A stretch of 64,000 nt of DNA from Arenibacter catalasegens (GCF_002909235.1 NZ_PHQQ01000023.1:41798-105797); one strand, 5' to 3'. Shown: positions 35,432-45,109, counted from the first letter of the stretch. A program made the numbers and translations. The notes: generated by a model from the letters alone, not told the origin.

Positions 35432-36010
35432 TTAGAATACCAAATCCACTACTAGATCAAACTCGTCGTAAATTGTTTTGTCGCCCAAATTGTCGAAGAA
35501 ACTCCCTGACCCGTATTTAACGTCGTATAAGGAACGGTCAATCTTCATAGTAGCCGTTGCCTTGTTGCCATAAACGGAGATATCGAAAGCAACTGGATTA
35601 GATTTTCCTTTTACTGTAAGATTTCCAGTTACTTCATATGAATTTTTTCCACTGGCTTTTACGCTGGTGAAAACCAATTTAGAGGTAGGGTGCGCCTCAA
35701 CTCCAAAAAAGTCATCGGATTTTAAATGACCTTCTAGCTTTCCTTTATATTCACCTTGTAAATCATTTGAAACCAAAGTTGGCATATCTACCACAAATTC
35801 TCCTCCTGAAAGTTTATCACCTTCAAAAATTAGTGAGCCCTCCTTTAGTGCGATAGTTCCGTGATGGGAACCGGTAACCTTATATCCTTTCCATGTTACG
35901 GTACTCTCCGATGTTTTTACTTGTTTTACTTCTTTGTCCACTGGAGTAGAAGCAACTGCGGTTAAACCTGTAAATACTGCCAATACTATACTTAATGCAT
36001 TTTTCTTCAT
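35432..36010 (-). CDS. YceI-family protein
   Basis: 192 residues. Signal peptide about 1-20 (LSIVLAVFTGLTAVAS), then the lipocalin-like YceI barrel: SESTVTWKGYKVTGSHHGTI, FVVDMPTL, HLKSDDFFGVEAHPTSKLVF, VTGNLTVKGKSNPVAFDI. YceI proteins bind long isoprenoid or fatty molecules in the periplasm. Third gene of the marR-nitroreductase-yceI operon, so it is probably induced by the same signal. Confidence 0.9.
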   Translation of the reverse strand: MKKNALSIVLAVFTGLTAVASTPVDKEVKQVKTSESTVTWKGYKVTGSHHGTIALKEGSLIFEGDKLSGGEFVVDMPTLVSNDLQGEYKGKLEGHLKSDDFFGVEAHPTSKLVFTSVKASGKNSYEVTGNLTVKGKSNPVAFDISVYGNKATATMKIDRSLYDVKYGSGSFFDNLGDKTIYDEFDLVVDLVF

Positions 36011-36048
36011 AATTCTGAATTTTAAATAATTTGTGTTAGTGTTTCTGT

Positions 36049-36681
36049 TTATATATGTGTAATTAAATTTTCTTTTGATTTACGCACTTTTTTATAATGC
36101 TGCGTGGTATCTTCTTCTGATCTATAACCTACAGCAACAAGAACAGCAGCGTTAAGTCCTTTTTTGGTCAACCCAAGAATTTCATTGAATTGGGCATTGT
36201 CAAAACCTTCCATAGGACAGCTATCTATCTTCAAATCCGCAGCAGCCGATAATAAATTACCTAGGGCTATATAAGTCTGTCTTGTCGTCCAAGTGGCTTT
36301 GGCCGACTCAGATAAGGGCATAAGTTTAGATTTCATAAAATCTGAATACCCCTGCAGATCGTTTGTAGGAATGCCTCTTGTTTCACTTACATTCTCTAAG
36401 TAGTCATCTACCAATTCTTCTCCAAAAGTTGACTGGTTTGCCAATATAATTAAATGCGAGGCCTCCGTAATTTGGGACTGTCCCCAGGCCGCCGGTTGCA
36501 ATTTATTTCTTAGCTCTGGATCCTCAATCACTAGTATTTCATATGGTTGTAATCCGTAGGATGAGGCACTTAAGGAGGTAGCTTCCAATAAATCTTCTAA
36601 ATCTTTTTTTGACAATTTTTTAGAAGCATCAAATTTTTTGGTGGCATATCGCCAGTTTAAATTTTCAATATATGTATTCAT
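36049..36681 (-). CDS. NAD(P)H-dependent nitroreductase-family oxidoreductase
   Basis: 210 residues, FMN nitroreductase fold: NWRYATKKFD at the start (FMN-binding Arg), TSLSASSYGLQPYEILVI, CPMEGFD and VAVGYRSEED at the end. Such enzymes reduce quinones and nitro compounds. Placement behind a MarR regulator recalls quinone or electrophile response operons, but the inducer is not known here. Confidence 0.92.
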   Translation of the reverse strand: MNTYIENLNWRYATKKFDASKKLSKKDLEDLLEATSLSASSYGLQPYEILVIEDPELRNKLQPAAWGQSQITEASHLIILANQSTFGEELVDDYLENVSETRGIPTNDLQGYSDFMKSKLMPLSESAKATWTTRQTYIALGNLLSAAADLKIDSCPMEGFDNAQFNEILGLTKKGLNAAVLVAVGYRSEEDTTQHYKKVRKSKENLITHI

Positions 36682-36719
36682 GCTTTGAATTTAATAATTA
36701 TTTCTATTCGTTATTCATT

Positions 36720-37166
36720 TTAAAATTTATCCAATAAAACATTTAAGGCGGTTAAATCCTGCACAGTAAAGTTTTTTAATAATTTGTCTTCGGCCTCCTT
36801 TAAGGCTAGATCCATTTGGGACAATGCGCTTTCTCCTTGGCGTGTAATATTTATTTCCACTTTCCTGCGATTGCTCGGGCACACCATACGATCCACATAT
36901 TCTTTTAAAATCAACTTGTCTACAAGTCTAGTGGTGTTGCTCATCTTGGTTACCATTCTTTCGTTCAGCGTGGAAAGATTTGCAGGTTTCCCTTTTTGAC
37001 CCCTTAAAATTCTTAGCACATTAAATTGCTGCAAGGATACGCCGTGCGGTTTAAGTGCTGAGGTCATAATTTCATTGATCTTACTCTCTACTAAACTTAA
37101 ATGTATAATAGTCCTACTAGAAACAGGAATTTGTTTGTCCGTTTTAATAATTTTCTCAACATTCAT
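36720..37166 (-). CDS. MarR-family transcriptional regulator
   Basis: 148 residues. Winged helix-turn-helix of MarR type: LSTLNERMVTKMSNTTRLVDKLILKEYVDRMVCP-like region split as recognition helix and wing, with the typical SNRRKVEINITRQG. First gene of the operon; a palindrome sits on its own promoter, so it most likely represses itself and the two downstream genes until a ligand or oxidant releases it (inference). Confidence 0.92.
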   Translation of the reverse strand: MNVEKIIKTDKQIPVSSRTIIHLSLVESKINEIMTSALKPHGVSLQQFNVLRILRGQKGKPANLSTLNERMVTKMSNTTRLVDKLILKEYVDRMVCPSNRRKVEINITRQGESALSQMDLALKEAEDKLLKNFTVQDLTALNVLLDKF

Positions 37167-37179
37167 GTCGTTACAATAA

Positions 37180-37218
37180 TTGTATATACAAATGTATGTA
37201 TTTATTTAATTGCTGCAA
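37180..37218 (-). promoter_or_regulatory. marR operon promoter with overlapping operator
   Basis: Minus-strand TTG (37218-37216), 19 bp, TACATTTG (37196-37189). The perfect 12-bp palindrome TTGTATATACAA (37180-37191) overlaps the end of the -7 element and lies 13 bp before the marR start, the expected place for an autoregulatory MarR site. Confidence 0.7.
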
Positions 37219-37325
37219 TGGTGTAGGTGATAAAAATTTGTTAAAAATTAAATGGGTTTAGAAATATAATGACTGGGACGGGGTATTCTTATTATGCGGC
37301 TGCTGTTATATTTATACCTCAATTA

Positions 37326-37356
37326 TTGGATGATTTTTTGTAATGCATTATTTTTG
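37326..37356 (+). promoter_or_regulatory. Candidate promoter of the rhodanese gene
   Basis: TTG at 37326-37328, 20 bp, TATTTTTG at 37349-37356, 20 bp before the start codon. Confidence 0.5.
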
Positions 37357-37376
37357 AGGACTAAATAAAAAAATTA

Positions 37377-37688
37377 ATGGCAAATTTATCACAAGAGGAG
37401 TGGAGTGAACAATTGGAAAGCGATGAGAATGCCTTCTTATTGGATGTTAGGACTCCGGAAGAAGTAGAAGAAGGCTATATCCCGAACGCTACTAATATAG
37501 ATATATACTTAGGGCAGGATTTTGTAACCGAATTGGAAAAGTTGGACAAAACAAAGAACTATTACGTTTATTGTCGGTCTGGTCAGCGTAGTGGTCAGGC
37601 ATGTGCCATTATGAACAAATTAGGTTTTGAAAACGCCTTTAACTTAGAAGGTGGTTTTATGAACTGGGAAGGTGAGGTAGTAGAGTAA
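37377..37688 (+). CDS. Rhodanese-like domain protein
   Basis: 103 residues, a single rhodanese domain. LLDVRTPEEVEEGYIPNATNI and the active loop with Cys66 in YCRSGQRSG are intact, so sulfurtransferase activity is plausible. No partner gene reveals the acceptor. Confidence 0.92.
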   Translation: MANLSQEEWSEQLESDENAFLLDVRTPEEVEEGYIPNATNIDIYLGQDFVTELEKLDKTKNYYVYCRSGQRSGQACAIMNKLGFENAFNLEGGFMNWEGEVVE

Positions 37689-37800
37689 CCTAGTTGCAAG
37701 TCCATAATCCTTAAGTCAAGGTTAGCTAGGAATCTTGGTAGTGCATATCTTATTCCGGTTTTAACTTTGTGATGTAGTAGTTTTTTCTTTACATTGGTTT

Positions 37801-39084
37801 ATGCGGGAAGATCTTTTGCATTTTATTTGGAAGTACAAAAAACTTCAGTTGAAGAATTTACTTGGCTCCAAGAACGAGTCCATTCAAATATTGGATGTGG
37901 GATCTCACAACCTTTTATCGGGCCCCGATTTTTTTAACGCCAAGATAGAGATAGATCAACAGTTATGGGCGGGTACTGTAGAAATGCATATAAAGTCTTC
38001 AGATTGGTATGCCCATAATCACGAAATTGATCCCAATTATCATAACGTAATACTCCATGTGGTTTGGGAGGACGATTGTGATGTTTTTAGGAGTGATAAT
38101 ACGGCAATTACCACCTTAATACTCAAAGATTATATTTCCTCAAATATTTTACTGGAATATCAAAAATTGTTTTATCACAAAGGCAAGGCAGCAATCAATT
38201 GTAGTAATGAGATTGGTAATATAGATGATTTCGTTTTACAGAATTGGTTGGAGGTACTCTATTTTGAGCGTTTGGAAAAGAAAACGAACCAGGTTGACGA
38301 ACTTCTTATTGAATTCAACAACGATTGGGAGCAAGTTTTTTTTATCCTTTTGGCCAAAAATTTTGGTTTAAAAATAAATGGCGAGGTGTTTTTTGAAATT
38401 GCTAAACAGTTGCAATTTCCAATAGTACGCAAAATACAGGGCCATCCCTTACAATTGGAAAGTGTACTTTATGGTCTTGCCGGACTTTTGGAAGATGATA
38501 CTATTAATGATGACTATTTTAAAAGTCTTAAAAGTGAATTTGTTTTTCTGAAAGCAAAGTATACTCTTTTGGATACCCTGTTGCGTAAACCTGAATTTTT
38601 TAAATTAAGACCTTCCAATTTTCCCACAATAAGACTGTCGCAATTGGCTAATTTGTATACATTGCAACAGAGCATTTTCAGCAAAGTTATTGGAGCTAAG
38701 AGTGCTAAGGAAATTTATTCGGTTTTTAAGGTTACGGCTAGCGAATATTGGGACAACCATTATACGTTTGGAAAAATTTCCAAGAATTATAGCAAGAAGC
38801 TTTCAAGAAAGTTCGTGGATCTATTAATTATTAACACCATACTCCCTATAAAATTAAGTTACGCAAAGCATTTGGGAAGGGATGTAAATGAGGAGATAAT
38901 TAATATTATATCCGATATTGCATCTGAAAGCAATACGGTCATTTCAAAATTTGGGATGCTTAAACTTCAATTTCCTTCGGCCAAAGAGAGTCAGGCTGTT
39001 TTGCAGTTGTACAATGAATACTGTACAAAAAATAAATGTTTACAATGTGCTGTGGGTCATCAATTATTAAATAGAAAACCCTAA
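37801..39084 (+). CDS. DUF2851 family protein
   Basis: 427 residues, no signal peptide. The start (LLHFIWKYKKLQ, ILDVGSHNLLSGPDFFNAKI, WAGTVEMHIKSSDWYAHNH, YHNVILHVVWEDD) is that of DUF2851, a family typical of Bacteroidota; four Cys near the C terminus (CTKNKCLQC) may bind metal. The G-PDF-A and E-H-SDW pattern looks like a nuclease-type catalytic core, but that is only a guess from motif layout. Followed by pspC-like and channel genes in one operon. Confidence 0.85.
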   Translation: MREDLLHFIWKYKKLQLKNLLGSKNESIQILDVGSHNLLSGPDFFNAKIEIDQQLWAGTVEMHIKSSDWYAHNHEIDPNYHNVILHVVWEDDCDVFRSDNTAITTLILKDYISSNILLEYQKLFYHKGKAAINCSNEIGNIDDFVLQNWLEVLYFERLEKKTNQVDELLIEFNNDWEQVFFILLAKNFGLKINGEVFFEIAKQLQFPIVRKIQGHPLQLESVLYGLAGLLEDDTINDDYFKSLKSEFVFLKAKYTLLDTLLRKPEFFKLRPSNFPTIRLSQLANLYTLQQSIFSKVIGAKSAKEIYSVFKVTASEYWDNHYTFGKISKNYSKKLSRKFVDLLIINTILPIKLSYAKHLGRDVNEEIINIISDIASESNTVISKFGMLKLQFPSAKESQAVLQLYNEYCTKNKCLQCAVGHQLLNRKP

Positions 39085-39093
39085 TTTTAACGC

Positions 39094-39321
39094 ATGAACA
39101 TTTTCTACAAAGTACTTTATTATTTTCAGAAAAGAGGATTTGAGGTTTGTAGGCGAATAGCTGAGCGTTTGGGAATAAGAACCAGAGTGGTCCGTACTAC
39201 TTTTATATATCTTACTTTCGTTACCTTGGGCTTTGGTTTTGCACTGTATCTTTTTATGGCTTTTTGGCTAAGGATAAAGGACTTGTTATACACTAAAAGA
39301 ACCTCGGTATTTGATCTTTAA
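39094..39321 (+). CDS. PspC-domain protein
   Basis: 75 residues. FEVCRRIAERLGIRTRVVRTTF and one membrane segment (LTFVTLGFGFALYLFMAFWL) give the PspC domain of phage-shock proteins, minus a toxin or kinase part. Two base pairs precede the channel gene; the pair may sense and respond to envelope stress (inference). Confidence 0.85.
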   Translation: MNIFYKVLYYFQKRGFEVCRRIAERLGIRTRVVRTTFIYLTFVTLGFGFALYLFMAFWLRIKDLLYTKRTSVFDL

Positions 39322-39323
39322 AT

Positions 39324-40331
39324 ATGATTAGACTTTTTCGCTCTCGAATGTACTTGGCGATGGCTTTGTTGGTCATGGTTTTGTTGTTCGGAGTATTAGG
39401 ATACAGATTCTTGTCAGATTATACTTGGATAGACGCCTTTTATATGACTATAATAACGGTAACTACCGTTGGTTTTTCTGAGGTACGTCCTTTGGATGCT
39501 GAGGCTAAAATCTTTACAGTAATTTTAATAATCACCAGTGTATTTATATTTGCATTTGCAATTTCAGTAATAACAGAATATGTCCTAAGTCGAAATTCAC
39601 TTCAACTTTTAAAGAAAAAAAAAGTGAAAAATAAAATAAGCAGTATAAGCAATCACGTCATTATTTGCGGCTTTGGTCGAAACGGTAATCAGGCCGCAGA
39701 AAGATTAAAGGCGTATAACAAACCTTTTGTGGTAATTGAAAGGAACAAGGAAGTTATCGAGAAATTTGAAGAGGAGATTCTTTTTATTGAAGGTGATGCC
39801 AATGAGGATGAAACCTTGGTCGAAGCTGGGATTGATAGAGCACAATATTTAATTACCGCAATGCCGGATGATGCAGCGAACCTATTTGTAGTGCTCTCTG
39901 CTAGACAACTAAATAAGAATCTTTTTATAATAAGTAGGGCATCACAATTAACTTCCCAAAAAAAATTAAGACTTGCGGGCGCGGACAAAGTAATAATGCC
40001 GGATAAGATAGGCGGAGATCATATGGCGTCCTTGGTGGTCATGCCAGACCTGATCACTTTTATGGACAAACTTTCTACTGAAGGTGAGCATACTACGAAT
40101 TTGGAAGAGGTAACTATAGAAACTTTTATGGCAAAGGTGGAGAATCATTCCTTGCGCGATCTGGACTTGAGAAATAAGACTGGCTGTACGATCATTGGTT
40201 ATATAGAACCAAACGGCAATTATATTATAAATCCTGAGGCCGATTTGAAATTGCAGCCACAGGGTAAAGTAATTGTATTGGGAAGGCCGGAACAGATTAA
40301 AAAATTAAATGACATGTTCCATATAGATTAA
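39324..40331 (+). CDS. Potassium channel protein with RCK (TrkA) domains
   Basis: 335 residues. Membrane helix about 10-30, pore loop with filter TTVGF (47-51), second helix about 63-88, then a TrkA-N Rossmann domain (HVIICGFGRNGNQAAERL, Asp/Glu-type VIERN) and a TrkA-C domain at about 245-335. Closest in layout to MthK/Kch-type ligand-gated channels. The filter reads TVGFSE rather than TVGYG; Phe variants occur in known K+ channels. Confidence 0.9.
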   Translation: MIRLFRSRMYLAMALLVMVLLFGVLGYRFLSDYTWIDAFYMTIITVTTVGFSEVRPLDAEAKIFTVILIITSVFIFAFAISVITEYVLSRNSLQLLKKKKVKNKISSISNHVIICGFGRNGNQAAERLKAYNKPFVVIERNKEVIEKFEEEILFIEGDANEDETLVEAGIDRAQYLITAMPDDAANLFVVLSARQLNKNLFIISRASQLTSQKKLRLAGADKVIMPDKIGGDHMASLVVMPDLITFMDKLSTEGEHTTNLEEVTIETFMAKVENHSLRDLDLRNKTGCTIIGYIEPNGNYIINPEADLKLQPQGKVIVLGRPEQIKKLNDMFHID

Positions 40332-40429
40332 GTATATTACCAATTATATTTGATTCCACGAATTTTTTTTAAGATATTGCTAAGATATTTTAGGCCAAAC
40401 CAACAAAAAATAACCCTTTTCAACTACTT

Positions 40430-42496
40430 ATGAAGAAATATATATCTATCTTTTTTTTATTATTTTCATTTACTTTATTTTCTCAAATTCTTGTTGTTAA
40501 GGAGTCTATTTATAATCCTTCAAGTAATATCAATGACGGCGTAATAAAATTGGAGGTCGAAGGAGGTACTCCGCCATACCAGTATAAGTGGAGTAACCAA
40601 AACACTTCGTTAACTTCCAATCAGGCCACTAATTTGGTGGAAGGTCTAGCTTATACCGTCATTGTCACGGATGCCAAGGCGGAACAGGTCACCAAATCCT
40701 TCAAGGTTCCAGCGGAGGCCATTACTGAATTTTTTAATGGAATTATGACACCAGCTGTAAGTGCTTTGGGGTCTGTTCTTTTTTGGGATCCATTTGCTGC
40801 AATTGGAATCTATGACCCGGTGATGTACTCAGATGTTAAACGTATTGGGATTCCTGGATGGTCTACAGAGGTAAATGATAAATTTATTTTAAAACAGTGG
40901 TTGAAGACTGAAGGGCAAGAAGTTAAAAAGGGAGATGAAATTGCTATTATTTCTAGAAGTAATGGAACCACTGAAACGATTATTTCGCCAGTGAACGGGG
41001 AACTAAAACACTTAGCCAAGGAAGGTGGGGTAATCTACAACTCCGAAAACCAAGAACATGTTATAGAACAAGGGGCGCATATTTTGGCCCAGATAAAATA
41101 TAACGAACCCGTTGTTATTACCCATCCCAATGGGGACCCACAACAAAAGGCAATTCCATTTATAGTAGTTTGGCTGGTAATTGGAGCAGCTTTCTTTACC
41201 TTGAGAATGGGCTTTATTAATATAAGGGGCTTCAGGCATTCCCTTGATTTGGCAAGAGGTAAATATGATGACCCCGATGCACCAGGGCAAGTAACACATT
41301 TTCAAGCTTTGGCCACAGCGGTGTCTGGTACTGTGGGGCTAGGGAACATTGCCGGTGTAGGAGTAGCGGTTTCTCTTGGTGGTGCGGGCGCAACATTTTG
41401 GATGATCGTTTGTGGATTGTTGGGTATGTCCTCCAAATTTGTGGAATGTACTTTGGGCGTTAAATACCGTAATATCCTTCCGGATGGTCGAGTTTTTGGC
41501 GGCCCCATGAATTATTTGCGTTACGGCTTGGAGAAAAGAAATTTAAAGGGCTTAGGTAAAGTTCTTGCTGGGCTATTCGCTGTGTTGGCGGTAGGTGCTT
41601 CCTTTGGAGGAGGAAATATGTTTCAGGCCAATCAATCTTTTGAACAGCTTTCAGGACAGTTCCCAGCGTTACAGGGCAATGGATTCTGGTTTGGAATTAT
41701 AACTGCAATTCTAGTTGGTGTGGTAATCATTGGAGGAATAAATAGTATTGCAAAAGTAACCGGTAAAGTGGTTCCCATTATGGCGTCCATTTATATTCTA
41801 GCTGCCTTAACGGTAATCATTATTAATATACAGAATGTTGGACCTGCATTTGCAGCCATTGTGGACGGTGCTTTTAGCCCAAGTGCACTTAAGGGAGGTA
41901 TTGTAGGAGTTTTGATCGTTGGTTTCCAGCGGGCTGCATTCTCTAATGAAGCAGGTGTAGGTTCTGCTGCAATTGCACATAGTACGGCGAAGACAAATCA
42001 TCCGCCTTCTGAAGGGTTTGTAGCACTTTTGGAGCCCTTTATAGATACTGTGGTGGTTTGTACTTTAACTGCCTTGGTATTAATATTTACTGGAATGCAT
42101 GAGGTAGAGGGGATGGCAGGCGCTCAATTAACTTCCGATGCTTTTGGAAGTGTTCTTTCATGGTTCCCATATGTTTTGGCCTTGGCGGTTTTCTTGTTTG
42201 CATTTTCTACTATGATTTCTTGGTCCTATTATGGGATGCGTGCTTGGACCTATCTTTTTGGGAAGAGTAAAAAAGTGGAATTTATATATAAAATGCTATT
42301 CCTTGTTTTTGTGGTCATCGGTGCATCGGTAAGTTTGGGAGCAGTATTGGATTTTTCCGATATGATGATTCTAGCCATGTCCTTTCCTAATATTATTGGA
42401 CTGTATCTGATGTCTGGTGAGGTAAAAAGAGATCTTGATGAATATTTGATAAAGCTAAAAGCGAATTTGCTTTATAAGAAAAAAGGTGATGCATAA
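40430..42496 (+). CDS. Alanine:cation symporter (AGCS family) with extra N-terminal domains
   Basis: 688 residues, about 200 more than most AGCS carriers. Residues 1-19 look like a signal peptide; 36-90 resemble a SprB-type Ig repeat ([24 protein letters not shown]); 100-125 is a membrane segment; 145-222 look like a lipoyl/biotinyl-type barrel ([22 protein letters not shown]) but without the modifiable Lys. The carrier follows from about 240: [30 protein letters not shown]-type loops and [12 protein letters not shown]. It imports small amino acids with Na+ or H+. Confidence 0.9.
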   Translation: MKKYISIFFLLFSFTLFSQILVVKESIYNPSSNINDGVIKLEVEGGTPPYQYKWSNQNTSLTSNQATNLVEGLAYTVIVTDAKAEQVTKSFKVPAEAITEFFNGIMTPAVSALGSVLFWDPFAAIGIYDPVMYSDVKRIGIPGWSTEVNDKFILKQWLKTEGQEVKKGDEIAIISRSNGTTETIISPVNGELKHLAKEGGVIYNSENQEHVIEQGAHILAQIKYNEPVVITHPNGDPQQKAIPFIVVWLVIGAAFFTLRMGFINIRGFRHSLDLARGKYDDPDAPGQVTHFQALATAVSGTVGLGNIAGVGVAVSLGGAGATFWMIVCGLLGMSSKFVECTLGVKYRNILPDGRVFGGPMNYLRYGLEKRNLKGLGKVLAGLFAVLAVGASFGGGNMFQANQSFEQLSGQFPALQGNGFWFGIITAILVGVVIIGGINSIAKVTGKVVPIMASIYILAALTVIIINIQNVGPAFAAIVDGAFSPSALKGGIVGVLIVGFQRAAFSNEAGVGSAAIAHSTAKTNHPPSEGFVALLEPFIDTVVVCTLTALVLIFTGMHEVEGMAGAQLTSDAFGSVLSWFPYVLALAVFLFAFSTMISWSYYGMRAWTYLFGKSKKVEFIYKMLFLVFVVIGASVSLGAVLDFSDMMILAMSFPNIIGLYLMSGEVKRDLDEYLIKLKANLLYKKKGDA

Positions 42497-42519
42497 ATAA
42501 ATATTCGCTTCATAATTTT

Positions 42520-42570
42520 AAATCCCGCTTTGAATTCCAAAAACAGGAATGAGGTGGGATTTTTCTTTTA
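42520..42570 (+). repeat. Hairpin and decayed copy of the HhH gene 5' end
   Basis: 51 bp that match 43025-43075 at about 41 positions. Arms AAATCCCGC and GTGGGATTT form a 9-bp stem with one G-T pair, followed by TTCTTTTA, so it can end AGCS transcription. Read in the matching frame it gives KSRFEFQKQE, stop, GGIFLL. The rest of 42497-42847 shows no gene. Confidence 0.6.
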
Positions 42571-42847
42571 ATACAATTAATTCAATACTGCAGTTGTTTA
42601 AGGAATCCTATTCGCTTGAATATTTGGAATGGCGACAGGTTTAAAAGGATCTGATTTATAGATTATTTAGTCTGTTAAATTGTTATTTGGGCATCAGTTG
42701 GAAAGGTTTCAGGGTAAGTCTCCCAAGTTTTATATAAAATATGAATAAGGGATAGTGGCAAATTCTTATTGCTATGCTTTTTATATTTATCCCAATTTTA
42801 GTATATTTAGATTTCAACAAGCGAAGACGCAAAGAAATGGCAACTTT

Positions 42848-43003
42848 ATGAATTCAGCAGCTATGGTAATAATGCTTTTGGCACAAGGAATTGTAATCTC
42901 CTTTGCGGCCTATTTGTTTTATAGAGTTTTGACCACGTCAACTAAACCAGAACCGGACTCCTATTCAGATAACGATAGGTTGATGATTGGGCAAAAAGAT
43001 TGA
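42848..43003 (+). CDS. Small membrane protein of unknown function
   Basis: 51 residues from the ATG at 42848 (MNSAAMVIMLLAQGIVIS). One membrane segment at about 6-27, then a polar tail rich in Asp and Ser. An earlier in-frame ATG at 42755 would add 31 residues of untypical composition. 3 bp before the HhH gene; I recall similar small proteins next to HhH genes in flavobacteria. Function unknown. Confidence 0.65.
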   Translation: MNSAAMVIMLLAQGIVISFAAYLFYRVLTTSTKPEPDSYSDNDRLMIGQKD

Positions 43004-43006
43004 GTT

Positions 43007-43927
43007 GTGAACAGAAATTCATTTAAATCCCACTTTAAGTTCAATAAACAGGAGCGAAGTGGGATTTTCTTTTTACTGCTTTTTATAGTTATTTTTCAAA
43101 TACTTTATTTTGTTGGCAAGTCCTATCCGATATCCGATAAGGATAATTCTTTTGTGGTGGATGAGGCATACCAAGCCAAATTGGATGAACTTAAAGGTAA
43201 AAGCCAAAACAAGGATTCCCTTTTGATATATCCATTTAATCCCAACTTTATATCAGATTATAAGGGCTATACCCTAGGGATGTCTACTGAAGAAATAGAT
43301 CGTTTGCACGCCTTTAGGGCTAAGGACCAATACGTAAACTCCAGTATGGAATTTCAAAATGTTACCTTGGTTTCAGATTCACTATTGGAAAGTATATCGC
43401 CCTATTTTAAGTTTCCGGAATGGACAAATCCTGGTATGGGACAATCTACAGTTGGTGCTAGGTCGGGTCATTCAAATAACGCTGAAATAGGACCGATTCA
43501 AGCAACATTGCTTTCTGCCAATAAAGGTCCGATCAAAGATCTTAACAAAGTCAGTGCAGCGGAATTAAGGTCGATTTATGGGGTTGGGGATGTTTTGTCC
43601 CATCGCATTGTAAAATTTAGGGATCTATTAGGAGGCTTTGTGGTCGAAAAGCAACTAGATCATGTCTACGGCCTAGAGCCGCAGGTAATTGAAAGAATAC
43701 TTGGTCGATTTAAAATTTTGGAAAGTCCATCCATATCTAAAATCAATATTAATCAAGCTTCACAATATGATCTTTCAAAATTGGTTTATATTCCATATGA
43801 TGTAGCTTCCAGGATTGTCGCCTTTAGGGAGATGAACGGAGGTATTAGTTCGTTTGATGAATTAACAAAAATCGAAGATTTTCCCGCAGAAAAAATAGAT
43901 ATAATTGAGTTATATTTGCAATTATAA
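43007..43927 (+). CDS. Helix-hairpin-helix (ComEA-like) protein
   Basis: 306 residues with GTG start (no ATG gives the N terminus seen). Membrane segment at about 19-37 (IFFLLLFIVIFQILYFVG); two ComEA-type HhH regions at about 178-240 (DLNKVSAAELRSIYGVGDVL) and 244-306 (ININQASQYDLSKLVYIPY). Such proteins bind double-stranded DNA at the cell surface during uptake. Codons 7-21 encode a hairpin resembling a terminator (43025-43067). Confidence 0.85.
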   Translation: MNRNSFKSHFKFNKQERSGIFFLLLFIVIFQILYFVGKSYPISDKDNSFVVDEAYQAKLDELKGKSQNKDSLLIYPFNPNFISDYKGYTLGMSTEEIDRLHAFRAKDQYVNSSMEFQNVTLVSDSLLESISPYFKFPEWTNPGMGQSTVGARSGHSNNAEIGPIQATLLSANKGPIKDLNKVSAAELRSIYGVGDVLSHRIVKFRDLLGGFVVEKQLDHVYGLEPQVIERILGRFKILESPSISKININQASQYDLSKLVYIPYDVASRIVAFREMNGGISSFDELTKIEDFPAEKIDIIELYLQL

Positions 43928-43942
43928 AAAAAATTGCTAAAA

Positions 43943-45106
43943 ATGGTTATTGATACCCCTTCAACAATGAGTTTTGATTACTCTGAAACTCAACAAATGG
44001 TAGCTGCTTCTGCCAAAGAATTTGCTGAACAACATATTAGACCCAATGTAATGGAATGGGATGAGGCACAGACCTTTCCTGTTGAAGTATTCAAGAAGGC
44101 AGGGGAAATGGGTTTTATGGGAGTTTTGGTTCCTGTGGAGCTCGGTGGGTCAGGTTTGGGCTATCACGAATATGTAGCTATACTAGAAGAGATATCTAAA
44201 GTGGATCCTTCTATTGGTTTATCTGTTGCGGCACATAATTCTTTGTGTACCAATCATATTTTGACTTTTGGTAATGATGGTCAAAAGAAAAAATGGATCC
44301 CAAAATTGGCCTCTGCAGAATGGATAGGTGCTTGGGGTCTTACGGAACACAATACAGGTTCCGATGCAGGAGGAATGAGTACCACAGCGGTCAAGGAAGG
44401 TGACTCCTGGGTGTTGAATGGAGCAAAGAATTTTATTACCCACGGCAAGAGTGGGGATGTTGCAGTAGTGATTGTAAGGACTGGAGAGAAAGGGGATAGT
44501 CATGGTATGACCGCCTTTGTTGTAGAAAAGGGAACTCCTGGGTTTACAAGTGGAAAGAAAGAAAATAAATTGGGAATGAGAGCCAGTGAAACGGCCGAAT
44601 TGGTCTTTGATAATTGCAAAATTCCAGATGCCAATAGGCTGGGAGGAGTAGGGGAAGGCTTTGTGCAGTCCATGAAAATCTTGGATGGAGGAAGAATATC
44701 TATTGGAGCGTTGTCCCTGGGTATTGCTAAAGGGGCTTATGAAGCGGCCTTAAAATATTCTAAGGAAAGAGTTCAGTTTGGAAAGCCTATTAGTCAATTT
44801 CAAGGCATTTCCTTTAAGCTAGCTGATATGGCTACTGAAATTGAGGCTTCGGAATTGCTGCTGCACAAGGCTGCTTTTCTTAAAAATGAAGGTCGTAATG
44901 TGACCAAGATGGGTGCTATGGCTAAAATGTTTGCCTCGGAAGTTTGTGTAAAAGTAGCTAATGAAGCGGTTCAAATTCACGGTGGATATGGCTATACGAA
45001 GGATTTTCCGGTGGAAAAATTTTATAGGGATTCCAAGCTTTGTACCATTGGAGAGGGAACTACTGAAATACAGAAAGTGGTCATTGCTAGAAAAATTTTA
45101 AAATAA
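43943..45106 (+). CDS. Acyl-CoA dehydrogenase
   Basis: About 387 residues; starts at ATG 43943 or, giving the more usual N terminus MSFDYSETQQM, ATG 43967. Short-chain/isovaleryl-type fold: AWGLTEHNTGSDAG and NGAKNFITHG for FAD and substrate, ILDGGRISIGALSLGIAKGA, FGKPISQFQGI, and IHGGYGYTKDFPVEKFYRD with IGEGTTEIQ. It starts beta-oxidation or amino acid breakdown; chain length unknown. 15-39 bp after the HhH gene. Confidence 0.93.
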   Translation: MVIDTPSTMSFDYSETQQMVAASAKEFAEQHIRPNVMEWDEAQTFPVEVFKKAGEMGFMGVLVPVELGGSGLGYHEYVAILEEISKVDPSIGLSVAAHNSLCTNHILTFGNDGQKKKWIPKLASAEWIGAWGLTEHNTGSDAGGMSTTAVKEGDSWVLNGAKNFITHGKSGDVAVVIVRTGEKGDSHGMTAFVVEKGTPGFTSGKKENKLGMRASETAELVFDNCKIPDANRLGGVGEGFVQSMKILDGGRISIGALSLGIAKGAYEAALKYSKERVQFGKPISQFQGISFKLADMATEIEASELLLHKAAFLKNEGRNVTKMGAMAKMFASEVCVKVANEAVQIHGGYGYTKDFPVEKFYRDSKLCTIGEGTTEIQKVVIARKILK

Positions 45107-45109
45107 TAA

